Below are positions 22,921 to 31,751 of a stretch of DNA of 64,000 bases, piece by piece. Below the pieces are notes generated by a model. The model made no database searches, was not told the origin of the DNA, and saw only the letters and a program-made list of their open reading frames with translations. How positions within the stretch are numbered: the stretch's first letter is position 1; each line of letters begins with the position of its first letter. Both the position numbers and the translations under genes were made by a program. This DNA comes from VAZQ01 sp035293945 (lineage in GTDB: Bacteria > Pseudomonadota > Alphaproteobacteria > Rhizobiales > Xanthobacteraceae), in NCBI GenBank assembly GCA_035293945.1, contig DATGLV010000030.1, forward strand, positions 180,795-244,794, written 5' to 3'.

Positions 22921-23793
22921 ATGATCGCTTCCCTCATCTGCCCCGATGCCTTCCTGTCTCCTCTCGAGATCGACAAGGCGGTGGAGCGCGCGCTCGAAGA
23001 GGATCTGGGCTGCGCCGGCGATGTGACATCGATTGCCACCGTTCCGGAACAAACCCAGGCCCGCGCTGTGCTCGTGGCGCGCGCTGCGGGCATCATCGCC
23101 GGCCTGCCGCTGGCGGCCGCGACTTTCCTGAAGCTCGCCGCTGCAATCGAGATCACGGCCGATCAGCGCGACGGTGCACGTGTCGCCGCCGGCACCACAC
23201 TGATGCGCGTGGCCGGACCTGCCCGTGCGGTGCTCGCAGCAGAGCGCACGGCGCTCAATCTGCTCGGCCGCTTGTCCGGCGTCGCGACCGCGACCGAAGC
23301 GTTCGTGCGCCGCGCCGCCGGCACCAAGCTGCGCATCTGCTGCACGCGCAAGACCACACCGGGGCTGCGGGCACTGGAAAAATACGCGGTCCGCTGCGGC
23401 GGCGGCTTCAATCATCGTTTCGGCCTGGACGATGCGATCCTGATCAAGGACAACCACATCGCGGTGGCCGGCGGCATCCACGCCGTGCTCGAGCGGGCGC
23501 GCCGCGTGGCCGGCCATTTGGTCAAGATCGAGATCGAGGTCGATACGCTCGATCAGCTTGCCGAGGTGCTTGCGGTCGGGCTCGCGGACGCGGTGCTGCT
23601 CGACAACATGGATCACGCAACCTTGCGCAGGGCGGTGGCGATGACCGGTGGCAGGCTCACGCTCGAAGCCTCCGGGGGTGTCACGCTCGAGTCAATCGCC
23701 GAGATCGCCAAGACCGGGGTCGACTATGCGTCATCGGGCTGGATCACGCATTCGGCGCCCAATCTCGACGTCGCGCTCGACATCGAGATGTGA
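22921..23793 (+). CDS. nadC: Nicotinate-nucleotide pyrophosphorylase (carboxylating)
   Basis: 290 residues. It converts quinolinate and PRPP to nicotinate mononucleotide. The family features are in order: ALEEDLGCAGDVTS near 24, ERTALNLLGRLSGVAT near 103, CTRKTTPGLRALEKYAV near 140, GGGFNHRFGLDDAILIKDNH near 159, and LEASGGV near 245. It is the second gene of a nadA-nadC operon. The L-aspartate oxidase gene nadB, which usually sits between these two in alphaproteobacteria, is not here or elsewhere in the window. Confidence 0.95.
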   Translation: MIASLICPDAFLSPLEIDKAVERALEEDLGCAGDVTSIATVPEQTQARAVLVARAAGIIAGLPLAAATFLKLAAAIEITADQRDGARVAAGTTLMRVAGPARAVLAAERTALNLLGRLSGVATATEAFVRRAAGTKLRICCTRKTTPGLRALEKYAVRCGGGFNHRFGLDDAILIKDNHIAVAGGIHAVLERARRVAGHLVKIEIEVDTLDQLAEVLAVGLADAVLLDNMDHATLRRAVAMTGGRLTLEASGGVTLESIAEIAKTGVDYASSGWITHSAPNLDVALDIEM

Positions 23794-23821
23794 GCCGCGC
23801 ATCAATCAAGCAACAGGCGTG

Positions 23822-25411
23822 CTACAAATTCTTCTCGGCGGCGGCGGTGGTGGCGGGGTCGCTCCATTCCGGTGCATCGGCGCCGTCGCCCCAGCGCTTC
23901 GGCCGATAGAAGGTGTGGACGCCGACCTTGTAAACTTTCGTCATCTCGTGCACCCAGCTCGGATGCACCCAGTAGGCGTGGTAGTGGGTGGCCTTGCCGA
24001 CCTCCGGCAACCACAGCTCGCCGTCAAGCGACTCGTTGGCGATCTTCTTGGCGCGATCCCACGCATCCGGCTCGCGGACCACTTCCCGGATTCCGTCACA
24101 CGTGAAGGTGAACTGGCACGCGAGATGCCGCTCTGAGTTCTGGTAGACGACGCCGCAGACCGTGCTCGGGTAATACCCCGAGAAGACGCGATTGAGGACG
24201 ACTTGGGCGACCGCGATCTGGCCGTTGACCGGCTCGCCGCGCGCCTCGAAATAGATTGCCTCGGTCAGGCACTTCACCGCCTTGGCGCGGGCCTTGTCGT
24301 CTAGCTTCAGCCGTTCGGCCGGGCTCATCGGACGCTGCTCCTCTCCGGTCACCTGGCCTTTTGGCGCGATGGTCTCGCCACTTTCGCTTGCACGCGACGA
24401 CCCGGTATTGCCGCCGGGCGCCTCCGGCATGAGAGACGCGCTTTTGAATTCGTCCCGGCGATCTTGCAGTTGCGGAGCCTCGCCGGGCAGCCATGGCTTG
24501 ATCTCACCAAAGGATCCCATCGGATCGGCGCCAAAATAGAGCCGCGTGGTGCGCATCTCCGGGCTCGCATTGTCGAGCAGCGCGCCTTCGCTTTCGAGTT
24601 GCGATTGACCGCCCGCGTGCGCTGGTGCGTCCGCGGTTACATCGTCGCCGCTCTGGTGCTCGGGTAATTCCGGCCAATAGCCGGTCGGTTCGTCACTCGG
24701 CTCCTGCTGGAGGCTCGCGAGCGCGAAGGTCGCGGGCTTCTGCGTCTCCACCGGCCGAGCCTCGTGCTCTGCGGAAGCCTGCTCGTCATTCGGCGCTGCC
24801 TCGCGAGCCTCTGCTGTTGCGACCTCCTGAGAGCTCCTGTCGGGCGCGGAGTGTGCCGCTTCCGCCATCATGCTCACCGGTAGACGATCACCCTTTTTTG
24901 CCGGCGCATCTTCTTCGGCAATCGGCGCCGGCTCCTCCTGCGGTGCCGCGGAGAGTGCCAGGCGATCCCCTTTCAGGCGGCGGTTGACTTCCGGCAGCAC
25001 CGATTGCGCCTCGCGCGGGTCGTCGGTCGGCGCGTCACCGAGCATCCGCTCGCGAATCGAGCCGGTGATGTCGGCATTGCTCGGATCAAGGCTCGCCAGC
25101 GCGTAGCTGAGCGACACCGGCATCGCCTCACTGATCGGCCGCGGCATCGAGAAGGTCGCGACCTCGATCGTGCCGAACGGCGAAGCGATGTTGTGATTGC
25201 GCTGATGTTCATCGGCGACAATCGGCCGCTTTGCGACCAACGCGGCAAGATCCTGGTGGGCGATCTCGGTCGGCAAGAACGCCGCCGCAAAGCCGGCGAG
25301 GACGACACCAAATCGAAACGGTACCGAGAAAGCTTCCTTCCGTCGCCGATGTCCGATGCGGCAAGGGCCAGCAGGCCTCGTCCGGACACGGGTCGGTGGT
25401 GAAGCACGCAT
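23822..25411 (-). CDS. SleB-like cell-wall hydrolase with long disordered region
   Basis: 529 residues with an N-terminal membrane anchor (FGVVLAGFAAAFLP near 34-47). Residues 100-370 are low-complexity, acidic and Ala/Pro/Glu-rich, probably an extended periplasmic linker. The C-terminal 150 residues are a SleB/CwlJ hydrolase domain: LTEAIYFEARGEP with its catalytic glutamate near 395, GQIAVAQVVLNRVFSGYYPSTVCGVVYQ in pieces, and HYHAYWVHPSW. Rhizobial members act on peptidoglycan in growth or division rather than spore germination. It reads in the same direction as ppdK with a 213-base gap; the gene ends 28 bases from the nadC stop in convergent orientation. Confidence 0.82.
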   Translation of the reverse strand: MRASPPTRVRTRPAGPCRIGHRRRKEAFSVPFRFGVVLAGFAAAFLPTEIAHQDLAALVAKRPIVADEHQRNHNIASPFGTIEVATFSMPRPISEAMPVSLSYALASLDPSNADITGSIRERMLGDAPTDDPREAQSVLPEVNRRLKGDRLALSAAPQEEPAPIAEEDAPAKKGDRLPVSMMAEAAHSAPDRSSQEVATAEAREAAPNDEQASAEHEARPVETQKPATFALASLQQEPSDEPTGYWPELPEHQSGDDVTADAPAHAGGQSQLESEGALLDNASPEMRTTRLYFGADPMGSFGEIKPWLPGEAPQLQDRRDEFKSASLMPEAPGGNTGSSRASESGETIAPKGQVTGEEQRPMSPAERLKLDDKARAKAVKCLTEAIYFEARGEPVNGQIAVAQVVLNRVFSGYYPSTVCGVVYQNSERHLACQFTFTCDGIREVVREPDAWDRAKKIANESLDGELWLPEVGKATHYHAYWVHPSWVHEMTKVYKVGVHTFYRPKRWGDGADAPEWSDPATTAAAEKNL

Positions 25412-25624
25412 TTACTGGCTCACGCAAACAACAAAGCGCTACTCGACCGCGCGCATTCTCCGCTCGGGGCGCGGCCCCGATGTGGCTCAAATGCGACAGG
25501 TTATTTAATGTGCTGATTAACGTTGCGATCGCGTTAATCGCGCCCGGCATGGTTAACGGACATTGAACAGATACGCCCAATCAATGGGGCTGGATTGTGA
25601 CTCCACGCCATGAGGCGACGGGCC

Positions 25625-28492
25625 TCAAGCTTGGCTCGCAACGCCCTTGCCGAGCGCGGCCTGCGCGGCCGCGAGCCGAGCGATCGGCACGCGGAATGGC
25701 GAGCAGGACACATAGTCGAGCCCAGTCGCGTCGCAGAATGCGACCGAAGCCGGATCGCCGCCATGCTCGCCGCAGATGCCGACCTTGAGCTTGTTGCGCA
25801 CGGCACGCCCGCGCTCGACACCGATGCGAATGAGCTCGCCGACGCCTTCGCGATCGATCGACACGAATGGATCCGCCGCCAAGATGCCACGCGCCATGTA
25901 CGGGCCGAGGAAGCTCGCCGCGTCGTCGCGGCTGATGCCGAAGGTCGTCTGCGTCAGATCATTGGTGCCGAAGGAGAAGAATTCCGCCGACTGGGCAATC
26001 TCGGACGCCAGCAGCGCGGCGCGCGGCAGCTCGATCATGGTGCCGACCTGATAGGCCATTCTGGCGCCGGTCTCGCGGGCAACAGCTTCGGCGGTCGCGT
26101 CGATGCGTGCCTTGACCAGATCAAGCTCCGCTTTGCTGGCGATGAGCGGCACCATGATCTCCGGCACGACCGGTTTGCCGGTGCGTCGCGCCGCTTCGAT
26201 GGCGGCCTCGAAAATCGCGCGCGCCTGCATCTCGGCGATCTCCGGATAGACGACGGCGAGACGGCAGCCGCGAAAGCCGAGCATCGGATTGAACTCGGCG
26301 AGCTCGCGCACCCGATCGGAAAGCTTCCGCGGATCGGCCCCCATGGCGCTCGCCACCTCGGCGATCTCCTCCGCATCGTGCGGCAGGAATTCGTGCAACG
26401 GCGGATCAAGCAGACGGATCGTCACCGGCAGGCCCTGCATGATCTCGAACAATTCGGCGAAATCACCGCGCTGCATCGGCAGGAGCTTGGCGAGCGCTGC
26501 GCGACGCGATTTCTCGTCGTCGGACAAAATCATCTCGCGCACCGCTCGGATGCGATCCTCGTCGAAGAACATGTGCTCGGTGCGGCAGAGGCCTATTCCC
26601 TCGGCGCCGAACTTGAGCGCGATGCGCGCGTCATTCGGCGTATCGGCATTGGCGCGCACGCCGAGACGGCGCACCGCGTCGGCCCATCCCATCAACGTCG
26701 CGAACTCTCCCGATAGCGCGGGCTCGACCATCCGCACGCGGCCGAGGAGCACTTGCCCGGTCGAGCCGTCGATGGTGATGACGTCGCCCTTCTTGAGCAC
26801 ATGCCCGGCGACCGTCATCGTGGCGGCGGCGTAATCGATCCGCAGCGCGCCGGCGCCGGAGACGCAAGGCTTGCCCATGCCACGGGCGACCACCGCCGCA
26901 TGCGAGGTCATGCCGCCGCGCGTGGTGAGGATTCCCTCCGCCGCGTGCATGCCGTGAATGTCCTCAGGGGAAGTTTCGATGCGCACCAGGATGACACCGC
27001 GACCCTGTGCCTTGAGGGCTTCGGCATCGTCGGCCGAGAATACGATCTCGCCGGCCGCCGCTCCGGGCGAGGCCGGCAGCCCGGTCGCCACCACTTTGCG
27101 TTCGGCATTCGGATCGATGGTCGGATGCAGGAGCTGGTCGAGCGCGCCGGGCTCGACTCGGTTCACTGCTTCGCGCTGCGTGATCAGCCCCTCATTGGCG
27201 AGCTCGACCGCGATCCGCAACGCGGCGCGCACGGTGCGCTTGCCCGAGCGCGTCTGCAGCATCCACAGCTTGCCGCGCTCCACCGTGAATTCGAGGTCCT
27301 GCATGTCCCGATAATGCCGCTCGAGCAGTCCGTAGATGCGGGTCAGCTCCTTGAATGCCTCCGGGAGCACCTGCTCCATGGACGGCTTGTCCGAACCAGC
27401 CTCCCGGCGCGCCGCCTCGGATATCTCCTGGGGCGTGCGAATGCCGGCGACCACATCCTCGCCCTGGGCGTTGATGAGGAACTCGCCATAGAGGCGCTTC
27501 TCGCCGGTCGAAGGATTGCGGGTGAAGGCAACGCCGGTCGCCGACGTCTCACCCATGTTACCGAACACCATCGCCTGGACGTTGACGGCGGTGCCCCAAT
27601 GCTCCGGGATTCCATGCAGGCGGCGATAGGTGATGGCGCGTTGGTTCATCCATGATCCGAATACCGCCCCGATCGCGCCCCACAATTGCGCGTGCGGGTC
27701 CTGCGGAAACGGCTCGCCGCGCTCCTCCTCGACCCGCTCCTTGTAGCGGGCAACGAGCGCGATCCAATCATCCGCGTCGAGCTCGGTGTCGAGCGTATAG
27801 CCCTGACGGTCCTTATGCTCGTCGAGCAGCTCCTCGAAATGATGGTGCTCGACCCCGAGCACGACATCGGAATACATGGTGATGAAACGCCGATAACTGT
27901 CGTACGCGAAGCGGCGGTCGCCCGCCTGCCGCGCCAGTGCTTCCACGGTCACGTCGTTGAGCCCGAGATTGAGCACTGTGTCCATCATACCGGGCATCGA
28001 GGCCCGCGCGCCCGAGCGCACCGAGACAAGCAACGGGTTCTCGTGGTCGCCGAACTTGCGGCCGGTCAGGCGACCGACCTGCCCGAGCGCCGCATCGACT
28101 TGGGTGTGCAGCTCCTTCGGATAGTTCTTGGCGCCGGCGTAATAGGCAGTGCACACCTCGGTCGTAATGGTGAAGCCGGGCGGTACCGGCAGGCCGAGAT
28201 TGGCCATCTCGGCAAGACCGGCTCCCTTCCCGCCGAGCAGATTGCGCATATCTGCTCGGCCTTCCGCCTTGCCGCCCCCGAACGCATAGACCCATTTCGC
28301 GGATCGTGGCGCGGCTGAACGGGACGCAGCGGTGTGCGCCGCTCCGCGCGGCGATTTTGCAGGCCGCGCTGACTTGCGCCCCGACAAAGCCTTGGCCTTC
28401 GGCTTGACCTTCGGCTGCGCCTTTGCCCGCGACTTCTTTCGCGCCCTTTGCGGCGCCTTGGTTTTCGTCTTCCTTGCGTGCGATTTGGCCAT
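25625..28492 (-). CDS. ppdK: Pyruvate, phosphate dikinase with basic N-terminal tail
   Basis: 955 residues. It interconverts pyruvate, ATP and Pi with phosphoenolpyruvate, AMP and PPi. The order is a nucleotide-binding domain starting at KWVYAFGGGKAEG near 66, the swivelling phosphohistidine domain with GGMTSHAAVVARGMGKPCVSG (catalytic His in TSHAAV), and a C-terminal PEP-binding barrel ending with CGEHGGDPASVAF. Unlike E. coli-type PEP synthase, the motif order is that of PpdK. The first 65 residues are almost purely Lys/Arg/Ala/Ser/Pro, like a histone tail, and precede the normal N-terminus. Their role is unknown. Confidence 0.95.
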   Translation of the reverse strand: MAKSHARKTKTKAPQRARKKSRAKAQPKVKPKAKALSGRKSARPAKSPRGAAHTAASRSAAPRSAKWVYAFGGGKAEGRADMRNLLGGKGAGLAEMANLGLPVPPGFTITTEVCTAYYAGAKNYPKELHTQVDAALGQVGRLTGRKFGDHENPLLVSVRSGARASMPGMMDTVLNLGLNDVTVEALARQAGDRRFAYDSYRRFITMYSDVVLGVEHHHFEELLDEHKDRQGYTLDTELDADDWIALVARYKERVEEERGEPFPQDPHAQLWGAIGAVFGSWMNQRAITYRRLHGIPEHWGTAVNVQAMVFGNMGETSATGVAFTRNPSTGEKRLYGEFLINAQGEDVVAGIRTPQEISEAARREAGSDKPSMEQVLPEAFKELTRIYGLLERHYRDMQDLEFTVERGKLWMLQTRSGKRTVRAALRIAVELANEGLITQREAVNRVEPGALDQLLHPTIDPNAERKVVATGLPASPGAAAGEIVFSADDAEALKAQGRGVILVRIETSPEDIHGMHAAEGILTTRGGMTSHAAVVARGMGKPCVSGAGALRIDYAAATMTVAGHVLKKGDVITIDGSTGQVLLGRVRMVEPALSGEFATLMGWADAVRRLGVRANADTPNDARIALKFGAEGIGLCRTEHMFFDEDRIRAVREMILSDDEKSRRAALAKLLPMQRGDFAELFEIMQGLPVTIRLLDPPLHEFLPHDAEEIAEVASAMGADPRKLSDRVRELAEFNPMLGFRGCRLAVVYPEIAEMQARAIFEAAIEAARRTGKPVVPEIMVPLIASKAELDLVKARIDATAEAVARETGARMAYQVGTMIELPRAALLASEIAQSAEFFSFGTNDLTQTTFGISRDDAASFLGPYMARGILAADPFVSIDREGVGELIRIGVERGRAVRNKLKVGICGEHGGDPASVAFCDATGLDYVSCSPFRVPIARLAAAQAALGKGVASQA

Positions 28493-28560
28493 GGGTCACG
28501 ACATGAGGTCTTGAATGAGCCGTACGGCTAGCCGGCGCGAGCGCATGGGACTGCACTCCG

Positions 28561-28716
28561 TCACCGTACGAAATGATAAATCCCGTTGAGGCCGACGAGG
28601 CCGATTACGATGAGATAAATGGCAACCACATAGTTCAACAGTCGCGGCACGATCAGGATCAGCACGCCGGCGATCAGCGCGACCAACGGCGTGATATGAG
28701 CGGAAGTCAGATGCAT
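28561..28716 (-). CDS. Small membrane protein, DUF3096
   Basis: 51 residues from ATG 28716, with AGGAG 8 bases upstream. Two hydrophobic segments cover nearly the whole protein (ITPLVALIAGVLILIVPRLL and YVVAIYLIVIGLVGLNGIY). This matches the DUF3096 family of two-helix inner-membrane proteins, whose function is unknown. A longer reading frame upstream is open but lacks coding character. It precedes ppdK by 68 bases on the same strand, which may be chance. Confidence 0.82.
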   Translation of the reverse strand: MHLTSAHITPLVALIAGVLILIVPRLLNYVVAIYLIVIGLVGLNGIYHFVR

Positions 28717-28934
28717 CGAAAGCTCCTGCCTGGAACTGGTACTGCAAAACCAAGGAAGCAGGCAGCCGGTTCCCTTTGGAAAGGCGGCCCTGAGGACGAT
28801 TCTAGGAATCGCATTGGTATGAGGATAAACTGAGGCTCGATGCAAGGGGCATGCATGTCGCGGGAGGACGTGGCGAAACGGGGCTGGCGATACCAGAGTC
28901 GTGGCGTAACAAAAGACCGACCTCACAGGACAAG

Positions 28935-28979
28935 ATGACGAAGACAAAGATTACGAAGACTAAAGATGGCGAAGACAAA
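28935..28979. repeat. Three tandem 15-16-bp repeats
   Basis: Three successive copies of AT(G/T)(A/G)CGAAGAC(A/T)AA(A)G, with CGAAGAC recurring every 15-16 bases, end 28 bases before the Bug receptor start. The block is purine-rich on the plus strand and could be a binding site or slippage product. Confidence 0.5.
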
Positions 28980-29007
28980 AACGACACATCCCAGATGACA
29001 AATTGAA

Positions 29008-29994
29008 ATGACAAGCAAATGGATCGCGCTGGCGGCGCTGGCGCTCGCGAACCTCGCGGTCGACGCATCGAACGGCAGCGCCCTCGCCCAGAACTACCCG
29101 ACGAGGCCGATCCGCGTGCTGGTCGGGTTCTCCCCGGGCGGCCCAGCCGACGTAATGGCGCGTCTGATCGGCCAAAGCCTGTATGCATCGCTCCGGCAGC
29201 CCATTGTGGTGGAGAATCGGCCGGGCGCCGGCGGAACAATCGCGGCGCGTGCGGTCGCCGAATCCGAGCCCGACGGCTACACGCTGCTGCTCGGCAATAC
29301 CAGCACGCTCGTCATCGGCCCGCTGATGTACAAGAACGTCGGCTATGATCCGCTGAAAGCCTTCGCGCCGATCGCTGAGCTTGGCACTACGGCCGACATT
29401 CTGGTGGTCAATCCGCGCTTTCCGGCCAAGACGCTCAAAGAGCTCATCGACTACGCCAAGTCCAATCCGGGCAAGCTGAACTTTTCCTCGCCCGGGATCG
29501 GCACACCGCCGCAGCTGATCGGCGAGATGCTCAAGCTCCGAGCCGGCATCGATATCGTGCATGTCCCCTACAAGAGCGGCGGACAATCAATCCAGGCGGT
29601 GATCGCCGGTGAGGTGCAATTCACCTTCGAAAATCCCGCCGTCGCGCTTCCTCTGGTTCAGGCCGGGACCGTCAGAGCACTGGCGGTCACGAGCGCGACG
29701 CGCCATCCGCAGGCGCCCGACGTGCCGACCCTCATCGAGGGTGGATTGCCCGACTTCGTGTCGGTGTCCTTCACCGGGGTGGTTGGACGCGCCGGCATGC
29801 CGCCCGCGATCGTGGCCAAGCTCAATTCCGCCATCAACGAAAGCCTGCAGGCGCCGGAGGTGGCCGCAACGCTTGCCAAGCTTGCGGTCGACGCCAAGGT
29901 CGAGACACCGGCCGCATTCGGAGCCTTTCTCAACGAAGAAATGGCGACCATGAAGCCGGTCATCAAAGCCGCCGGACTGCTCGGCGCGGAATGA
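29008..29994 (+). CDS. Bug/TctC-family periplasmic binding protein
   Basis: 328 residues with a signal peptide (ALALANLAVDASNGSALAQ). The Bug fold is recognised by YPTRPIRVLVGFSPGGPADVMARLIG in pieces near 29, the NRPGAGGTIAA loop near 71, ARAVAESEPDGYTLLLGN and HVPYKSGGQSIQAVIAGEV. These receptors bind carboxylates and hand them to TctAB permeases or act as sensors. No tctA or tctB gene is nearby, so it is an orphan receptor, common in this order. The AspX motif region suggests a carboxylated ligand, but its identity is unknown. Confidence 0.9.
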   Translation: MTSKWIALAALALANLAVDASNGSALAQNYPTRPIRVLVGFSPGGPADVMARLIGQSLYASLRQPIVVENRPGAGGTIAARAVAESEPDGYTLLLGNTSTLVIGPLMYKNVGYDPLKAFAPIAELGTTADILVVNPRFPAKTLKELIDYAKSNPGKLNFSSPGIGTPPQLIGEMLKLRAGIDIVHVPYKSGGQSIQAVIAGEVQFTFENPAVALPLVQAGTVRALAVTSATRHPQAPDVPTLIEGGLPDFVSVSFTGVVGRAGMPPAIVAKLNSAINESLQAPEVAATLAKLAVDAKVETPAAFGAFLNEEMATMKPVIKAAGLLGAE

Positions 29995-30031
29995 AGCTCA
30001 CACTTCGGCTGATCGCAACTTCGGCTGACAG

Positions 30032-30886
30032 TCACTTCGGCGGCTGCTTGAAATAGCTCAGGTCCGGCGGCGGCTCACCCTTCCTGATTGGCATCAGCTT
30101 GCCGTCTCCGCTCAACAGATAGACTTGGTTGCCTATGGCGATGTTGTAATTGCCCTCGGTGCAGTTGTTCTCGGTCCAGGTGACCTTCGGGAGCCTCCGG
30201 TAGCTCTTGAACGCCGACCACGGACGCGTCAGCGCGTTGTCGATCGTGGTCATCTCGTCGTGCAGGATTTTCGGGTCGTTCTTGTCCAGATAGATGCGCT
30301 CCTTGATGATCGCCTGGCCGTCCTCGCTGAACGGAATCCCGGTCTGGTCGAAAAGGCGCGGCACCCTGAGGTCGCGCGTCTCGATCTCAAGGGTGTCGTA
30401 GCGCCCGCTGCCGCTCGTATCGAGCCATCGGCCGATCGAGTAGCCCGGGAAGATCGGGTCTTGCTCCTTTGGCCAATCACGCCCGTCGGTATAGATGCGG
30501 CGCGTCTCCGAGGTCATGATCTCGTAAAGGACGAAGGTGGTCTTCTCGGTGATAACGAACTCGAACGGGAACACAATGCCCATCTGGAACGGCATCCCCA
30601 TCGGAATGCATTTGACGCTGCTGATGTATAGCCCCTGCCCGCCGGTCGCCTGATCGGCCATGCTCTCCTCGTGCATGCGTCGATAGGGCTCCTTGAGCGG
30701 CGCCTGCTGACCGCGGCCCTCGGGTTTGCTTGGATCGTAGCGCGGCGCACCCGCATCCGCTTTGATCCACTGGCCGTTCCAGTCCGGATACTTGGACTCA
30801 TCAAACGCCTGCGCGGCAAAGGGGGGCGAAAGCGCCATCAAGAAGGTCGTCAGCGCTATGAGAGAAAGCAAGGTCCGGGAAGGCAT
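30032..30886 (-). CDS. Exported protein of unknown function, paralogue of the gene at 510
   Basis: 284 residues from ATG 30886 with a signal peptide (LLSLIALTTFLMALSPPFAAQA). It is clearly related along its full length to the protein at 510-1391: both share YPDW-x-GQW, GGQGL(F/Y), the C-x-P-x-GMP motif, DGR-x-WP, SIG-x-W, YD-x-LE-x-ETR, DP-x-ILHD and ALTRPW. Conservation of these landmarks at moderate overall identity points to an old duplication and a maintained fold. The function is unknown. It is divergently arranged with the response regulator gene at 31056, which raises the possibility that it is a target of that system. Confidence 0.85.
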   Translation of the reverse strand: MPSRTLLSLIALTTFLMALSPPFAAQAFDESKYPDWNGQWIKADAGAPRYDPSKPEGRGQQAPLKEPYRRMHEESMADQATGGQGLYISSVKCIPMGMPFQMGIVFPFEFVITEKTTFVLYEIMTSETRRIYTDGRDWPKEQDPIFPGYSIGRWLDTSGSGRYDTLEIETRDLRVPRLFDQTGIPFSEDGQAIIKERIYLDKNDPKILHDEMTTIDNALTRPWSAFKSYRRLPKVTWTENNCTEGNYNIAIGNQVYLLSGDGKLMPIRKGEPPPDLSYFKQPPK

Positions 30887-31055
30887 AAATGCTCCAAGAG
30901 GGTTGGGCGAAAGCGTCGGGTCCCTCAGGTTCCTATCACCATTCCGGTGAATTGGCATGGGTTTCCAAGCCGCAGTTTTCCGCGCACGCCCGAGCTGCTA
31001 TGTTGTCGGGCCGCCGGCGAAGGCCTGCCGGGCGGGTCAATTGTACCGCCATCCA

Positions 31056-31739
31056 ATGCGTGTCCTCATCATCGAAGACCACCAGCGCCTGGCCAACTTG
31101 ATTGTCGATGGGCTGGCCGGCTTTGGCATCGGCGCCGACACCTTTCCCAATGCCGAGGATGGTCTCGCGGCCACCAGGAGCATCGCCTATGACGCTCTCG
31201 TCCTCGACCTTGGCCTGCCGGATCGCGACGGGCTCGATGTGATCCAGGAGCTGCGCGCGAAGTCGATCCGAACTCCGATCCTCATTCTGACGGCGCGCAG
31301 CGGCATCGACGACCGCGTGGAAGGTCTCGATCGCGGCGCCGACGATTATCTGCCCAAGCCGTTCGCCATGAAGGAGCTCGCCGCAAGACTGCGGGCGCTG
31401 TTGCGCCGTCCCGGTGGGCCGCTCGGAACCACGATCGACATTGCCAATCTCTCTTTCGACACGGCTGCGCGACAGATCAAGGTCGACGGACGGGTCGTGG
31501 CGATCTCGCGCCGGGAGCTCGACGCTCTCGAAGTTCTGGTGCGCCGCGCCGACCAGGTCGTGCCCAAGCGAATGCTCGAGGACACGATCTACGGGCTCAG
31601 CAACGACGTCACCGCCAACACGGTCGAAGCCCTGGTCTCGCGGTTGCGGCGACGGCTTGAGGCCATGCATGCGGGCGTATGCATCCATACGCTGCGCGGC
31701 ATCGGCTATCTCTTGAAGGAATGCGCCGGAAGCAACTAG
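31056..31739 (+). CDS. OmpR-family response regulator
   Basis: 227 residues from ATG 31056. The receiver domain has the acidic pair ED near 7-8, phospho-acceptor D51 in LVLDLGLPDRDGLD, the T/S switch in LILTARS and the lysine in DYLPKPFAMKEL. The C-terminal winged helix ends with ANTVEALVSRLRRRLE, the recognition helix, and IHTLRGIGYLL. It is cotranscribed with the histidine kinase that starts 12 bases after its stop. Its targets may include the divergent exported protein or the envelope operon at 33315, which follows the kinase. Confidence 0.93.
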   Translation: MRVLIIEDHQRLANLIVDGLAGFGIGADTFPNAEDGLAATRSIAYDALVLDLGLPDRDGLDVIQELRAKSIRTPILILTARSGIDDRVEGLDRGADDYLPKPFAMKELAARLRALLRRPGGPLGTTIDIANLSFDTAARQIKVDGRVVAISRRELDALEVLVRRADQVVPKRMLEDTIYGLSNDVTANTVEALVSRLRRRLEAMHAGVCIHTLRGIGYLLKECAGSN

Positions 31740-31751
31740 GAACGAACGCAT

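Noticed and set aside
24282..25406. Several plus-strand frames opposite the SleB-like gene
   Set aside because: They overlap the disordered, compositionally biased part of the minus-strand protein and contain no ribosome site or recognisable domain.
26753..27655. A 300-codon plus-strand frame inside ppdK
   Set aside because: Antisense to the strongly conserved phosphohistidine region of PpdK; no start signal or family.
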